This document shows positions 42,761 to 55,800 of a DNA stretch of 64,000 nt, one piece after another. Below the pieces are notes generated by a model. The model saw nothing but the letters and a program-made list of their open reading frames with translations. It searched no databases and was not told the origin of the DNA. Source of the stretch: Xiphias gladius (Eukaryota; Chordata; Actinopteri; Istiophoriformes; Xiphiidae). The translations under genes and the position numbers were made by a program. The stretch's first letter is position 1, and the number at the start of each line of letters is the position of its first letter. The DNA lies in assembly GCF_016859285.1 (NCBI RefSeq), contig NC_053415.1, forward strand, positions 16,441,501-16,505,500, given 5' to 3'.

Positions 42761-45700
42761 AAAGTAAATAACAAGTTGACATCATTACGGCTCTACACTT
42801 GTGTGACACATTCCTTCGGTTACCGTACACACGGCAATATTTGCGCGACACGTATTCCGCGCTTAGACCGCAACTGCTCCCGCTTCCGTTGCGATGCATT
42901 GTATTGTTTATAAGAATGTGGACATATAATGTTGCATCCAGAAAATCCATTAAAGATATTGAGGTGATGTCTTCTGTATAATTTCCTGGAACTGGGGGGG
43001 GGGGTAACCAAATTAATATATTATGAATAATCTATATTCTTTCCAAGAGGAGTGAGGGTTGTATCAGTGGGACTTGGTCTCATGATTTCAGTATTTATAA
43101 AATCTTTGCCACAACCGTGATTATAAACTTAAAAGTCACAATGTATAATTTGCAAATTAAAACCTGTAACAATGGAATGTAAGAAATTAAAGAAAGCTTA
43201 TAAAGTAAAATAAAGTAATTATGGGAAACAATATTACTATCTGATGTTATACCAAAAATATATACATATACATATACACATACATCAGAGGCTGTTCTAG
43301 GGCCATACGCTGTAGTGAGAGTCCTGGAGTCCTGTCCAAGTTGTTTTCTGGAGCAGTCCATATTTGATGAGAGCAGATAAATGGATAGTTGAGCTCGGCT
43401 TTCCAGTCTGCCAGATAACTGTTTCAGAGCCCATCTTTTACAGTAAATTGTTACACAGATTTCAGTAAAGAGGTGAGGCATCTCATTTCCACAAAATGAT
43501 CAGTTAAAAGTTTGCTCAGTTTATTACATCCGGCACCATATGACCCATCTGCATTTTCAAGGGTGTTGCATGTTCCTCAATCAATCCTTTACACGTACCC
43601 TTGCTGCAAAGTACCTTGATGTGGTACGATATAGGAGCTGCAGTTCCGCAAAGGTCGAACTGCAAAATGATGATGCACATAAGGTCCATGCTGGATAGGA
43701 TGTTAAATAATAATTTAGTTCAGAAGTCAATTGAAAACATTATCTTAAAATTCCACATTCCTATTATGATGTGATAATACACGTGATGTGGTGGGTGTCT
43801 CAGATTATAGTGATGTGTAGAAACCTCCCTTGTAGAATAAATTTGCAGTGTTTGCAAGCAGCAAATCTTGAAGTGACAATGTTTGAATTACAAGGCAGTA
43901 ACAAAGATGAGTGATTACACAGCTCAATACCAATGGTCAGTGTGTCAGCTTAAAGGACGGCTGAGAATTACCACTTGTGAATGTGTTATTGTCGGTCAAA
44001 CATGGTGAAACTATATAGGCAAAAAAGAACAGTGATTACCCCATCAGAAACACCGAAAGACACAAGAAGAAATTAGCTTAACAACACATTAAAAACATCA
44101 ACTACAGCCTACAAAACCACCATCAAGTTGAATCACCTATGACAAAAAAATGAAAAAATATAAGAAATAAATTTTGAGTTTCCTTAAAGTCGAATTTACT
44201 CCAAGGTCATTGTATGTGATAGAATGGTGTTTCTGTTATTTTGTCCATTCTCTGTACGTGAGATTTGTTTTTTGATTTCCCTTTGAAAAGAAATAAGACA
44301 ACATTTTTAGGATGGACATGAAAAGTTTTCCACTAATCTGTAAAATGTTCTCACTCTCTCATTGTTTCAGTCGCTAGTCCAAGTTTGTGACAATATGGAA
44401 TTTGAGAAATGAAGACTGGGCGGAAAAGTGACAGCTTTGTTTTATGGCTCAGATTTATTTTTATAAAAATGTTCTGATAAACAGGCTGTAGTATACTGAA
44501 AATGATACCACTAGCTGAATTTACTATGATTCGATAATAAGATACCTGAATTCCTTCACTTATACAGCTGCTCACCCTCACCCCCATGGAGCTAGAGCAT
44601 TCGACTGTTTTTTCTTTTTCTTTTTTTTTTTGATCTAGAAAATAATCATCCCCTTAGGATTTTAAAGTTCTGATCCTCATCCCAGCCCTGTCACACTCTG
44701 TTGCAAACTGCCTGAGCTTATAGTCTGATGAAGCCAGAAGGAGAACATCGTCTGCCAATAGTAGAGATGCGCTGAAATTCTGAACGATTGCTGGCCATCT
44801 TTATTTTTAATGTTATTTAAATAACCATATATTGACTTTTTTTTGGTCCCTTCCTGCTGTGAACCCCTTGGAACTGTCAATACGTCTCCCCACACAAACA
44901 GCAGTTATAATGTCATGTTTATGTTGACTGTAGCCAGACATTTGAGCCAGTGCTAAAAAACAAAAACAAAAAACAGACGGTCTAAAAATTGGTTCAATTT
45001 TTTTCTTTCTGTTACATCAGCATCTTGCCATTTTAAAAACCACCGGAGCTGCGGTTGTCAAGCGAGCCGTAGCACTGCACCATGTCAGCCTAGATTGCTT
45101 GCTCTCTACCGCGTGGATGCTCAAAACTCAAAGTCTTTCAACCTCTAATCCGGCTGCACTGTCGTCTGCACCTTCTGCACTTCTATTACATGGTGCATGG
45201 TAGACGCGCTTCCTGCCATAGAGCTGGGGCTGACCTCCTAACAAAGAACAGGTTCAATACGCCTCCCCTCCCCCAACTCGGGAAGCTGATGAGGGTCATA
45301 TGACCTTTCTAGACAGCACCGAGGAGCAGTGGTAATATGTACGGGTGGGGGAAGGGTGCTGTGCGTCACATGACTCTTGTTGTGTCGTTATTAGGCTGGG
45401 AAGCGCGGGGAAACCTCAGTCTGTAGCAGGGGAATGTCCAATGGGGTATCTATCCCTCACTGTGCTCTGGTTTCCATTGACATATTGGATTTAGTGTCTT
45501 AAGCCCTGCTGCTTTATTTACACTATACAGAGAATAGGAGCATGGGGGCTGGGGCATCAGACCCAGTCTTGGGGAAAAGGCTTCACTATTTGTATGTGTC
45601 TGGGTGTTTGTGTGTGTGCACATATGAGCACGTGGCATTAGAGAGAAAAAGCGAGCCTTGTGTACTCACTGTACAACACCTCCCCCACTATCTTCCTCCC

Positions 45701-46251
45701 TTCCCCCTCTGCAACCATCTACGCTAGAGATGAAGAAGGCTTTCTGTGGTACACTGTTATGTCATAGCCTACAGACCTATTTTCTAGACAAAGCAAAACA
45801 GAACACAAGAAAAAAAATATCTATTTTCAGGTGAGTAAGTAGGTTAAGCAGTTGACAAAGTGGAGCTCCGATGAACTATACAATATGTGAGCTGCTACCA
45901 ACATGCTGTTTATATATCACAGTTGCTCACTGAGTTCTCATTTTCTCAAGAGCATCTGAGAATTAAATTAAAAAAAAAAAAAACGTGTTACTTCAGGGAG
46001 CCACATTCCTCTCTCCACCATAATCAGATTCCTTTGACTGAACAGGGGGAGGGAGAGTAACGCGGGAAAATCAGACAGATGTCAGAGAATCAAGGGTCGA
46101 GGACAGAGGTCAAGGGTTGGTGACCTGGGCATCCAACAGACTTGCCTTTCCTTTCCTCCCCCTCCAGCACAATGGCAGTCAATGACTTTACAATTCTTTC
46201 TTCTCACAGTGACATTTAGATCTTTTAGTTAGACAGTTTTAAATTTCCCCC

Positions 46252-46639
46252 TTAAAGGACCAGTGTGTAGGATTTAGGGGAATCTATTGGCTGAAATGGA
46301 ATATAATATTCATAATTATGTTTTCATCAGTGTATAATCTGAAACTAAGCATCATTGTGTTTTGATTAACTTAGACTAAGACCTTCATATCTACATAAGG
46401 AGCGGGTCCTCTTCCACAGAGCCTTCCATGTTGCACTGCCATATTTCTATAGTAGCCCAGAATGGACAAACCAACACTAGATCTAGAGTTGGGTCTTTTG
46501 CGTTTTTACGATACCTGAAGGCTACTGTACCTTCTCCTACACATTTGGAAAGGAAAGGGTAAGGGGAGGGGTATTCAGTTGGTTGCAATCTGCTACCTCA
46601 CTGCTACATGGCGCTAAATCCTACACACTGGTCCTTTAA
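46252..46639. mobile_element. TTAA-flanked miniature transposon with 26-bp perfect inverted termini
   Basis: Bases 46252-46277 (TTAAAGGACCAGTGTGTAGG followed by ATTTAG) are the exact reverse complement of 46614-46639. Both outer ends are TTAA, the target sequence duplicated by piggyBac-type transposases. The 388-bp element has no transposase; an open frame on its minus strand (46391-46588) matches nothing. Similar sequences are abundant in percomorph fish genomes. Class assignment from TTAA is inference; structure is read directly. Confidence 0.8.
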
Positions 46640-46784
46640 GCTGTAGATTGCTTGGATGCAATTATTTTGCTCCTCAGCGTCACTGTGTTTTTTTCTCTTT
46701 CGTCATTAGACGTTACAATCCAACTAATGCTTCAAATAAAGCGGCCCTTAGAAAACATTTGTTTACAGAAAATTTGATTTAGGA

Positions 46785-47170
46785 ATAGTTTGGCATTTTT
46801 GGAAATATACTTATATGCCCTCTTGCTGAGGGTTAGCGTGAGATACCACTCTTTACAGTACGATCAATATGTAGCTGCAGCCAGCAGCCTGTTAGCTTAG
46901 CTTAGCATCAAGAGTGGAAACGGGGGAAACAGCTAGCCTGGCTCTGTCCAAGTGTGAGCACCTCTAAAGCTCACAAATTAACAATTAAATATTTTGTTTT
47001 TTTTTCTTTGGTTGTTTTTTTAATATGTACAAAACTAGAGCGCCAAAATTGACTTTTTTTGGGCTGCGACCAGTAACTTCATAGAGTCTCAGTTGGTTGA
47101 CTAGCACCTGTTCCCAGCCAAGAAGTAGACCAGTACATAAACCAGAGAAATAGTGAGTTTTTTACTAAAT
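46785..47170. repeat. Common teleost interspersed repeat
   Basis: The segment includes GGAATAGTTTGGCATTTTTG, then GCAGCCAGCAGCCTGTTAGC, TTAGCTTAGCATCAAGAGTG and GCTAGCCTGGCTCTGTCCAA, an order of blocks I recognise from a very abundant fish repeat (probably a non-autonomous DNA element). Termini are not clear in this copy. It lies just right of the TTAA-flanked element. Confidence 0.55.
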
Positions 47171-48017
47171 GGCATGATATGAATATATATCCAATACCCA
47201 TATATACCAAATATATATCAAAAACTCAAAAACATGTTTATCTTTATGTGCCTAGCTTTCTATGGTGAAGCCATGGGGCAACTCAAAAATTTCCATGTCT
47301 AAACCAAATTATTTTGTTTAACTGACATTACAGCTCAATTTATTTCTTTTCTTAATTCTTTTAAGTTAGAGTTGAGCTAACTTAAAATAGATCTATAGAG
47401 ACCTGGCTGGTTAGTCATGCTGAAAATACAGGGCGGGGTTAGCTTTAAGACTACAACCCGAGGGCGTTTTAACATTCCTACTGTAATGATTTCTAGCCAG
47501 GAGAATCTCACAGGAGCTGCGATCTCCCAGTGACGCTGTATTGTTAGCTTAGAGGCTGGGGGATGGGCACGTCTGCTGTGCAGTGGATCACTGGTTTCAG
47601 CCTTCTGCTTTGTCATAGCAACATAATGCTGTGTAATGGGCCTCCACTCAGCTACACACAGCATTACTATTGTGAGATGTCACTCTACACAATCACTCTC
47701 CTGAACTACAGGTTCAGGAGATGGCATTTAAACATGGCTGTCATGGTTCTTGTTTTTCCTTCTGGAAATAAGCGATGATGACAAAGAGGAGCATGGAGAT
47801 TTACATGTGGCTGAGAATGACGGGATTGTATAACAGACAGGAAAGAACAAACTGTGTTATCACACATCCAGATAAAAGCCATTCGTATGGAGATGTCAAG
47901 CACCTGATGATCTGATATGAAAAATAAAATGATTCAGAGAGCATTACCACTTGTTAACATTTCCCTACCAAATGAGGTTATAAAACATGGATAAATCCTG
48001 CTACACTATGTAAGAGT

Positions 48018-48023
48018 TGTGTG

Positions 48024-48066
<43 letters not shown>
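48018..48066. repeat. (GT)n microsatellite
   Basis: About 24 GT units with one TT interruption. Confidence 0.95.
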
Positions 48067-48279
48067 CTCTGTGTGCAAAAACGTTTGAATGTGTTGGTGT
48101 TTGTGGATGCATGTGTGTGTGTGACAGATTCAGAGAAAGAAAGATTACATTGAATTTCAAAACGTGTTCTATTTTCCATCATATCTGATAATTGTTTGCC
48201 TGAGACGAGAGAACAAAATCCCCCTGATAAATTCTCCTTTGTTGGATATTAATGCTGGATCATCTCCTGGAAAATATTG

Positions 48280-48330
48280 TGAGAGACAGAGAGAGGGAGA
48301 GAGAGGGAGAGAGAGAGAGAGAGAGAGGGA
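48280..48330. repeat. (GA)n microsatellite
   Basis: A GAGA tract with GGGA interruptions, about 50 bases of pure purine on the plus strand. Confidence 0.95.
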
Positions 48331-50634
48331 GGTGTCAAAGCACGTCTGGAACTAAAATTTATCTGTGGACACATTGCCATCTAGTGGTGTAAAAACAGTA
48401 CAATACATATTAATAAACAATGAGATTCACCTCATTTGGATAACATGTTTTCTTTCTTCATACTATGACTACATGGGTTTAGATCATTGCTGTTTCATAG
48501 CTCCCTGTCTCCTCTTTGTCTATTCAATATTTCCAATCTGAAAGTAAACACAAGCCCGCTTCGTAAAAAGGTGTAGTTATTATCATCCGACCTGCTAACA
48601 ACCACTGAGGGATACTGAGCTGTCAGTCAACCGTCACTGTCTAAACTGAAACCAGAATGTAACTTCACCTCTGAGCGGGTGGTTTTCATGTGAATAACAG
48701 CTTGTACTGGACTGTCATCCCCCACCGTTGCACAACGCTGTATTGTTTTGGGACGTCGTGGAAGAGGGAAAATATCTCATGCAGGCATCTATTTAGAAGT
48801 CCTCCATGCCAAGTAGGCTTTTCCAACCACATACACAAGACAAATATTTTCACAGGGAATGTTAGAAATACTTGTGAACACACCAGGAGTGAATAGGCTT
48901 GAAATTATGAATAGACAAAAGAGTGACTGTACAGCTCAAAGGTTTTATCAGTGACACAGCCTATTTTGAGAGATTTTTTTTTTTTCCACATACTATATTT
49001 TATGAGTATCAAGACATCTCATGGTTCATCTGAAAGGATATCACTGTATAGTATCACAGCCATAAAGGCATACTGTAAATCAATATTAGCCCTGCTCTCA
49101 TTTGCTAGAGCTTCACACAAAATGTCTTTTAAATTATTCTCCCTTTGGCTTACATATCAATACTTAGTGAAAAAAAATAAAAACCTGCTAATGGAATGGA
49201 ATGATTAAAATTCAATGCAAATCAGTTTGCTCCAGTTATCTGAATAAAATGATAGGATTATGACAAAAACACTGACTGAACCTAATATACTGCGTTCATT
49301 CAAAGCTTCCAGTGTGTCTTGCCGTAACATGTTTTGTTGAGTGACTAAGATCATTAAACAAAATTAATTGTTAAAATGGATTTTTTCCTGTGCTTATTCA
49401 AGAATAGCCATTGCCTATCTTAACTTGCTATGTGATGAAAGGTGTTTAATCAACGTGAGTATTGAGATGGGCGAGATTTCAGTGTTTTCTGCCTGCACTT
49501 GGTGGATGATCCTGCCGATGATATCTGTTACAATGATATTGTTGTGGTAGCTTGCACAGATCTCTTGTTTTTTGTTTAGTGTTGGTTGCCGATTTGGCTG
49601 AAGCTTTTTTTTCGGAAGTAGTGTCATACGGGAAATATGATTATGTTTCACATTAATTTATAGTCTGTGCACATTAAGTGGCGATGATGTCGGTTGTGTT
49701 GGAATTATAGACTTACAGTTTTGGATGTCATCAGATGTGATGAACAATGCCTCTAGTTAATGGAGGTATGGCCGCTGTTTAATTCATAGATACACAGTCA
49801 AAATTTATACAAATGCAAGCTAACATCTAAATAATTACTGTACTTTTATTATATAATATTGAATTTATTAATGTTGGAATACTTCTGTCATCTTTCTGAA
49901 CTAATCTTCTCTTTTGTTTGGTAGTGTTCACAACAAAAGCTGGTTGTCTTCTTCTCTGATCCAGGTGGCCCCTCATCAAAGGTGTGAACAGTGCATCCAC
50001 CTGCACCTTAAAGCATCAAAGATACTCAAGTGTTTGATCGGCATGCACATTCTTACACAGGATCATGCAGGCTGAAAACTGATACTGGTGTGTTATCTTC
50101 TGGGATGCCTTTTGCCAGATCATGTGACAGGAACTCACATCTCTGCAGCTCTGGGAGTGTAGCCGGTGTTAGGTGATGGGCTAAGTGTAACAGAGATGAC
50201 AGAACTTTTGGCAAGCTGTTTTGAGTTCAAGTATTAGTTATTGTTATTAACTTTTAGCAATATCCTCTAAATCAGTCACATGATGTTAAGACTGAGTGCA
50301 CCTTGCAGGAAGCCTGCATAGTGTTGAATGTTTTATTATGTGCATGTTTTATTGGCTCATTAGCCAGTTTATCCACATGAAGGTCTGTTTATATAGGTAA
50401 ACACATTTTGCCAATTGAGACTCATTGAAAATATAGGTGTCAATTAATGCTTTGACGTGAGTTAGAGTTGAAATCCTGTCAGGCAAACATGCCCCCTTTC
50501 GATAGCTGTAGAGTCTGAGCTCACAACTGGCAGAGGCTTTTCTGGTCAATGAAAGCATGGCGTCAGAGGGATACGTGTCCCACAGGCTGCAGGAGACATC
50601 AGGACCGCACACAGACAGTGTGTTTCCCCCCCCC

Positions 50635-50652
50635 CACACACACACACACACT

Positions 50653-50724
<72 letters not shown>

Positions 50725-50729
50725 ACACA
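50635..50729. repeat. (CA)n microsatellite, about 45 units
   Basis: A CA tract with one CTCT interruption, preceded by a C run, about 2.1 kb upstream of the anos1 start. The short frames of His-Thr and Cys-Val repeats here are repeat artefacts. Confidence 0.97.
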
Positions 50730-52124
50730 TGGCTGTAATAAGCCAACAAATTAAGCCATTATACTGTGTTTAAGGTACACAGACATCCGTGTTTAAATAT
50801 TTTAAGAGTACCAAGGGATCTCTCACCCCAAGTTACTTTGTATGTCTGAGACCACCAGGGAAATGAATGCACATCCATCTTATCATTAGAGAGCTGTGAG
50901 ATGATGTGTATGATACATAGTTTGAGCCATATTTGAGCCGTATGAGCCATACTTTTGCAAAACCATAACAGGCCAGTGCTCTCATTATTGTGGTCTGCTT
51001 ACTCTCAATGAACAGAATGTTGAGTTTTAATGAATGACGTGGGAATTTGTGTCTGATGGGAATTTTTAGGTTGATTTCAAGATCCCTGTCATTGCTAGAG
51101 AACATGGCCGCTGTTCAGGATGTGCTAATATGGGCCTATTAACGTTTCAGTGGTGAGGCTCAGGTCAAACTATTTGGCACAATGTGTAATTGGCCCAAGG
51201 CAAGATGGCGACTTAAGCCAAATCTAATGATGGTGTGTAAGTGTGTGTTCACTCCCCCTCTGCATACAGTTTAAGAGCAACACCTATAAAACTTCATTAT
51301 GCTACTGCTGTAATGGGGTTCAGGGAAGTACTCCGTGAGCTGACAAAAGCAGGAGTGTCTTGTAAACCCTTGAGGGAACTTTCTAATTAAATACTGACTG
51401 CTTAAGTCCAATAAATAGCAAGGATTTCAAGCTTTTCCTACATGCCATATTTTCTCCACACCTGAGGCTATGAAATGGTGCCAGAAGTTGGGAGTCCATC
51501 TTGAGGAATTTAGTCAGGATGGTTTTAATAGTTTTCCATGTAGAATTGTTTTTCCAAGCTACTGTTAAACTGGGAGGCGAGAGTTAAGGGGAAAGGGCTT
51601 CCCTGGGATGTTGGCAAGCTTCACCATGGCCATATGTGAAGGCTTAATACAGAAAACAAGTGTACTCAACATTTTTGATGAGTTGTGTCATCAGTGGATG
51701 ACAGCGGATCTAAGCCCTCTGCATACATTAGAATAAACAGGTGTGTATCTGGCTGTCTTTTGTGCATGATGTTTGGCCATATTGTCGGGATATTTAATGA
51801 ACACAAAGGCTGGTACGCTGCCAAAAATGAATAAATATATGAAAATAAGGAAGGAAGGAAGCAAATAAATGCATAAATAAATAAGAAAGGACAATTTTAA
51901 TGTGTTCCTTTAAGTAATTTTATTATTAAAATATTTAAGAGAGTCTGTAAGCAAATTTATCTTTAACTAAAATTTATGAAGTCAACATTTGTATTTTAGG
52001 GGCTCTCTAACATTTCTTTACACAAAGCTCAGTTTAATTGTCACAAGGAGTACTACTCAGCCTGCGAAAACCGCCGTAAAATGTCTTTGGTCTCTCTGTG
52101 GGGAGCTTAACAACGATTTAAAAC

Positions 52125-52152
52125 ATAACCCTGATGATATCATCAGGGTTAT
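52125..52152. repeat. 28-bp perfect palindrome
   Basis: The 14-base half ATAACCCTGATGAT is followed directly by its exact reverse complement, with no loop. The outer part of the right arm is then repeated once more (CAGGGTTATG, 52153-52162). Confidence 0.95.
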
Positions 52153-52729
52153 CAGGGTTATGTCCAATGAAAGACACTGTTAAGTCGCATTATGGCAAAT
52201 GTAGGATGTTTGCGGAGCTTGACTCATACTACGGACTAAAAGTCAAGTGATCTTGGCCTCTGCTGCTTCGATTTTTTTTTTTTACCATTCCTCCTTTAAC
52301 CTGTCTAAGGTATCTCTTTAAAATTGTGTTTGAATCAAACCACTTGTCTTTCACTCACTGGTTATATGCATGGTGGAAATATATGGCGGAAACAATACAG
52401 AGAATAGAGACTGAGCTGAGCAACGCTGGACAATGTGCCCAGTAATAGAACACTGTACATTAGTACTGCACAGCAAGGAGCCTGTGTAGACATCGATGTG
52501 ATTAAAAAATAATCACCTCTCCGTTTCCATTTGTACTGAAGCTCATTCCATTGTAAGTACTGATTATATTAGAAGCTCTGATTATAGACCATTCACACAC
52601 CCCTCTCTTCATCCTTGAACGTCTGCTCACTGAGCAACCTGCTCATGCCTTGAATAGTGTGCAGGACTGTGCAGCAGCAGTCTACCTGCTCTAACGCTCC
52701 CCGTGTCTTGTCAGTCACTGCGGGATCCT

Positions 52730-52778
52730 CCAATCACAGGGCACGTGGGCCCGTGACTCCTCCCCAGTGTATAATTGA
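52730..52778 (+). promoter_or_regulatory. Candidate core promoter elements of anos1
   Basis: A CCAAT box (52730-52734), an E-box CACGTG (52742-52747) and a TATA-like TATAATTGA (52770-52778) lie within 130 bases of the anos1 ATG, in a locally GC-rich patch. The spacing would place a start near 52800. Each motif is short and could be chance; together with the position they are a reasonable core promoter. Confidence 0.4.
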
Positions 52779-52858
52779 AGTTTCTTTAGTTTCTCCGGCG
52801 GAGCCTGCGCGCAGTAGTGTCCGTTCCGTGGAGGAATTAAATACACAACCGCGGGACC

Positions 52859-55800
52859 ATGTTTTCCAGGAGCCTGAACGCGTGTGTGACCCTGTGTTTG
52901 TGGATTACGGCGCTAACGAGCCCGGGAAGTGTGTCTGCGAGGAGGCAGGACGACTCTTTCTTCACTGCCAGTATTTACCGAGCAAGATGCGCCTCGAGAT
53001 GCCTCAGTCTGCACATCACTCGCATCTCTGCCTTTTTCAAGCACTCTCAGGTACGAGCATGTGGTCACAGTAACTCAAACTCCTGGCAATATGGTGAGGA
53101 AACAGAAACAAACCCAGCGTTGTATTCCCTTATAAATGAAAATATGCCAGTCGATGCTTTCCACATAAGTCAAACCTGTTTCTCTTGAGCCCATTGTGAG
53201 CAGACAGGAGCAGGTCACCAATGGTGCTGGAATACTTTCTTAGTTTTGTTTTCTGTCAGGGATTATCACTGGAGAGGAGACTTGATGTTTCTTAGCAGAA
53301 AATGTCAACAAAATGGAAAACAACAACAACAACAACAAAAAAACAGTTTCAGATATAAGCATCTATATGCAGGTCTGGTTGCTTGCAAAGTTTCCATATA
53401 CAGTACACGACTGGTCGCCTGCGTGTAGAGTGGAACGCTTTAAAATATATCTAATTAACACACTGCAGTATTTGTGAGGCGGACAGATGATGGTTGCTTT
53501 CATTGGAAACAGTTTCCATTCATTATATGCTGATTACTGGAAAATTAGATGATGCTGTTAGTACAAATGTGAGGGACTTAACTCTTGTTATGACTCTATA
53601 TAGTTTTACTTTTCTGTTGCCTATTTACTTCTAAGGTATCTGTACTCCTCTCAAATGAGAGGAACTACTACCTTATACAGTATATTCGTCCTAAAAATTT
53701 TACACTAGTATCCCCCCACAAAGCATGTTGTGATGCAGACTTTGTTTGGAGCTGCTATAAATTAGCTGTGTTCTTTGGATGATTTGGTATGTGGTGTCAG
53801 AAGTTGTTTTTCACCCTCCGCTGGACACACTGTTCTCTCCCAGGACTCCAGAGAAAAGGACCGGTCACTGATCCTTCTCCTCTCTGCTTCTTTTCACCAG
53901 CTATCTATCTGGTGACCGCCTTTATACTCACTTCGTTTGCATTTGAAAGGCTGGTCTTTCTTAAGGTGCATTAATGAATCCCTAATTGTCTGGAAACATT
54001 GTGGAGCAAGGTAAATTTGTAATTAAGTCCAATGAATCAACAGAGTGCATTGTTTCTTTCTTTGTCCCCAATTAACTTTACTTTGAAAGCACTTATTGAT
54101 CTAGTGCAGTGGTTCTCAATGCAGTTCCTCCATGTGAGACCTACTGCAGTCAATTTTAGCAATTTTATTAAGGGAGAATATACACCTGGGGTGAAGGATG
54201 AATGCAGTTAACTATAATTAACATCCTGGCTGGACAGAAAACTAGTAGTGCTGTGCATCCAAAAGGCACAAATTGAAAACAGTGTTTCTTAAATCAGAAC
54301 CAGTAGTGTTAAGGTTTTGTTTCGAGAAGATTCCAAGAGTATATTACTGCTCTGGATTGCAAAGTTGAAGAATTAAATTAGTCACCAACTGACTGAAAAG
54401 TCAAATAACTGATGGAAGTCTCACTTCTAATGAACAGCTAATAGTCGATATAATTGACTGCAGAGCCTCAGAGTCTGAGGCAGGCTCATTAAGTGAAGGG
54501 AAAATAGGAGGGAGGTATTTGTCTAAAGAGAGGGGCATTTTTATGGTTAGCGATAAGCAGGGTTGCTCGAGCAAGCCTGTGGGTCTAAGAATAGAAGGCA
54601 ATTGTTGATAATATGCAAGGACTGTCTTATGCACTGTGTTGCCAACAGTCCTTTCAGGTGAAAATGGGGGGTCTGGTCAGCTGCAAAAACATATGGCTCT
54701 CCACCCCCCTGCCCTCTACCCCCTGGCCCTGCCAATAAATGCCAGCATCACACCTCATAGGCATGCTGAAGATACACACTGAGCTACCGATGTTGCTCCA
54801 TTGAGGTCACCTTCCTGCTAAATGCTGGCTCCCAATTGTGCTAAATGTGATAAGCTCTCGTGTACTGTTGCCACAACACTCACTCGGCACAACCTACAGG
54901 TGGATCTGCTTCCTCTGCAAGATCCTTTTACAGCAAGGGGCTGACAGGCAGCCAGGATCTCCACTCCAGTGATTGAGACGACAGACCTTTTAATTAATCT
55001 CGGACATCCTTCAGGGGTCATTTAATACTCGATAGGAAAATCAAGACATACAGCACTTTCCATTTTAATAGAATTGAAACTCCTGGGCTGTATGTCAAAG
55101 CTGTCACTTTTTCCTACTGTTTCTCAGTATTTTACTGTGTCTACTCCATATCTAGTAATCTATATGGACCACAACTGATGTTAGTTATGGCAAGACAGAT
55201 AATTTGTCCTCTTAAGACATTTTGCAGCTGGACTTTACAACTCTGTTTTTCATATCAGCTTTAATTTGATCATTCTGTGAACACTAGAATGATACTTGGA
55301 GAATTTAGCACTTTCAGATGGTATGAACACCCACGTCTTTCCTTTTTATTTGTCTGAATCAGAGGACAAATCAGAGACTTTGTTTTTAATTGTTGCAATT
55401 ATGAATTCGAGTGAAATGGGAACAAGCATGGAGCTAGGAAACACATGGGTAGTCAGATGGTTGTCAGATTTATAGCAACTCTAGTTTTATTGATGTAATA
55501 GTATTTCCAAATACAGATTTATTGACATTTTACTCCACTTTTGGGGAACTTGTCACCCTAGTATAATAGACAGAGGGGAACACCCAACCATAAATATTAG
55601 CCACGGACACTCTGAAATATTAAGAGCGAGCTGGGGGCCCTGTGCAATTATGTATTCTGAAAGCATCAGCCTTGTAGTGGATTATTTATGTGGGGATCTG
55701 TGAAGCCAAAAGCAAGGTGTGTCCATGAGGGTTTGTTATTACATTCAAAGCAATAAAAATCTAGCATCTTAAATTCAGTCATTCATTTCTAATGTGCTGT

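Larger units (their letters stand above)
41996..52858. other. Intergenic region between tbl1x and anos1
   Basis: About 10.8 kb between divergently transcribed genes; no coding exon of a known family was found. Contents: a poly(A) run (42007-42035), a CpG-rich patch (42590-42760), a TTAA-flanked miniature element (46252-46639), a common fish repeat (46785-47170), GT, GA and CA microsatellites, and a perfect palindrome (52125-52152). In human this interval carries the FAM9 genes; nothing like them is visible here. Confidence 0.6.

Noticed and set aside
43095-43481. 128-codon minus-strand open frame
   Set aside because: Contains a WALKQLSGRLESRAQL stretch that looked protein-like, but no family was recognised and there are no supporting splice sites.
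50349-50773. Open frames rich in Cys-Val and His-Thr repeats
   Set aside because: Translation of the (CA)n microsatellite on both strands.
52657-53073. 138-codon open frame overlapping anos1 exon 1
   Set aside because: It is a different reading frame of the anos1 promoter and first exon; the anosmin-1 frame is the one with human homology.
54107-54124. CAGTGGTTCTCAATGCAG, a hAT-like terminus in anos1 intron 1
   Set aside because: No matching inverted end or duplication was found nearby; at best a solitary fragment.
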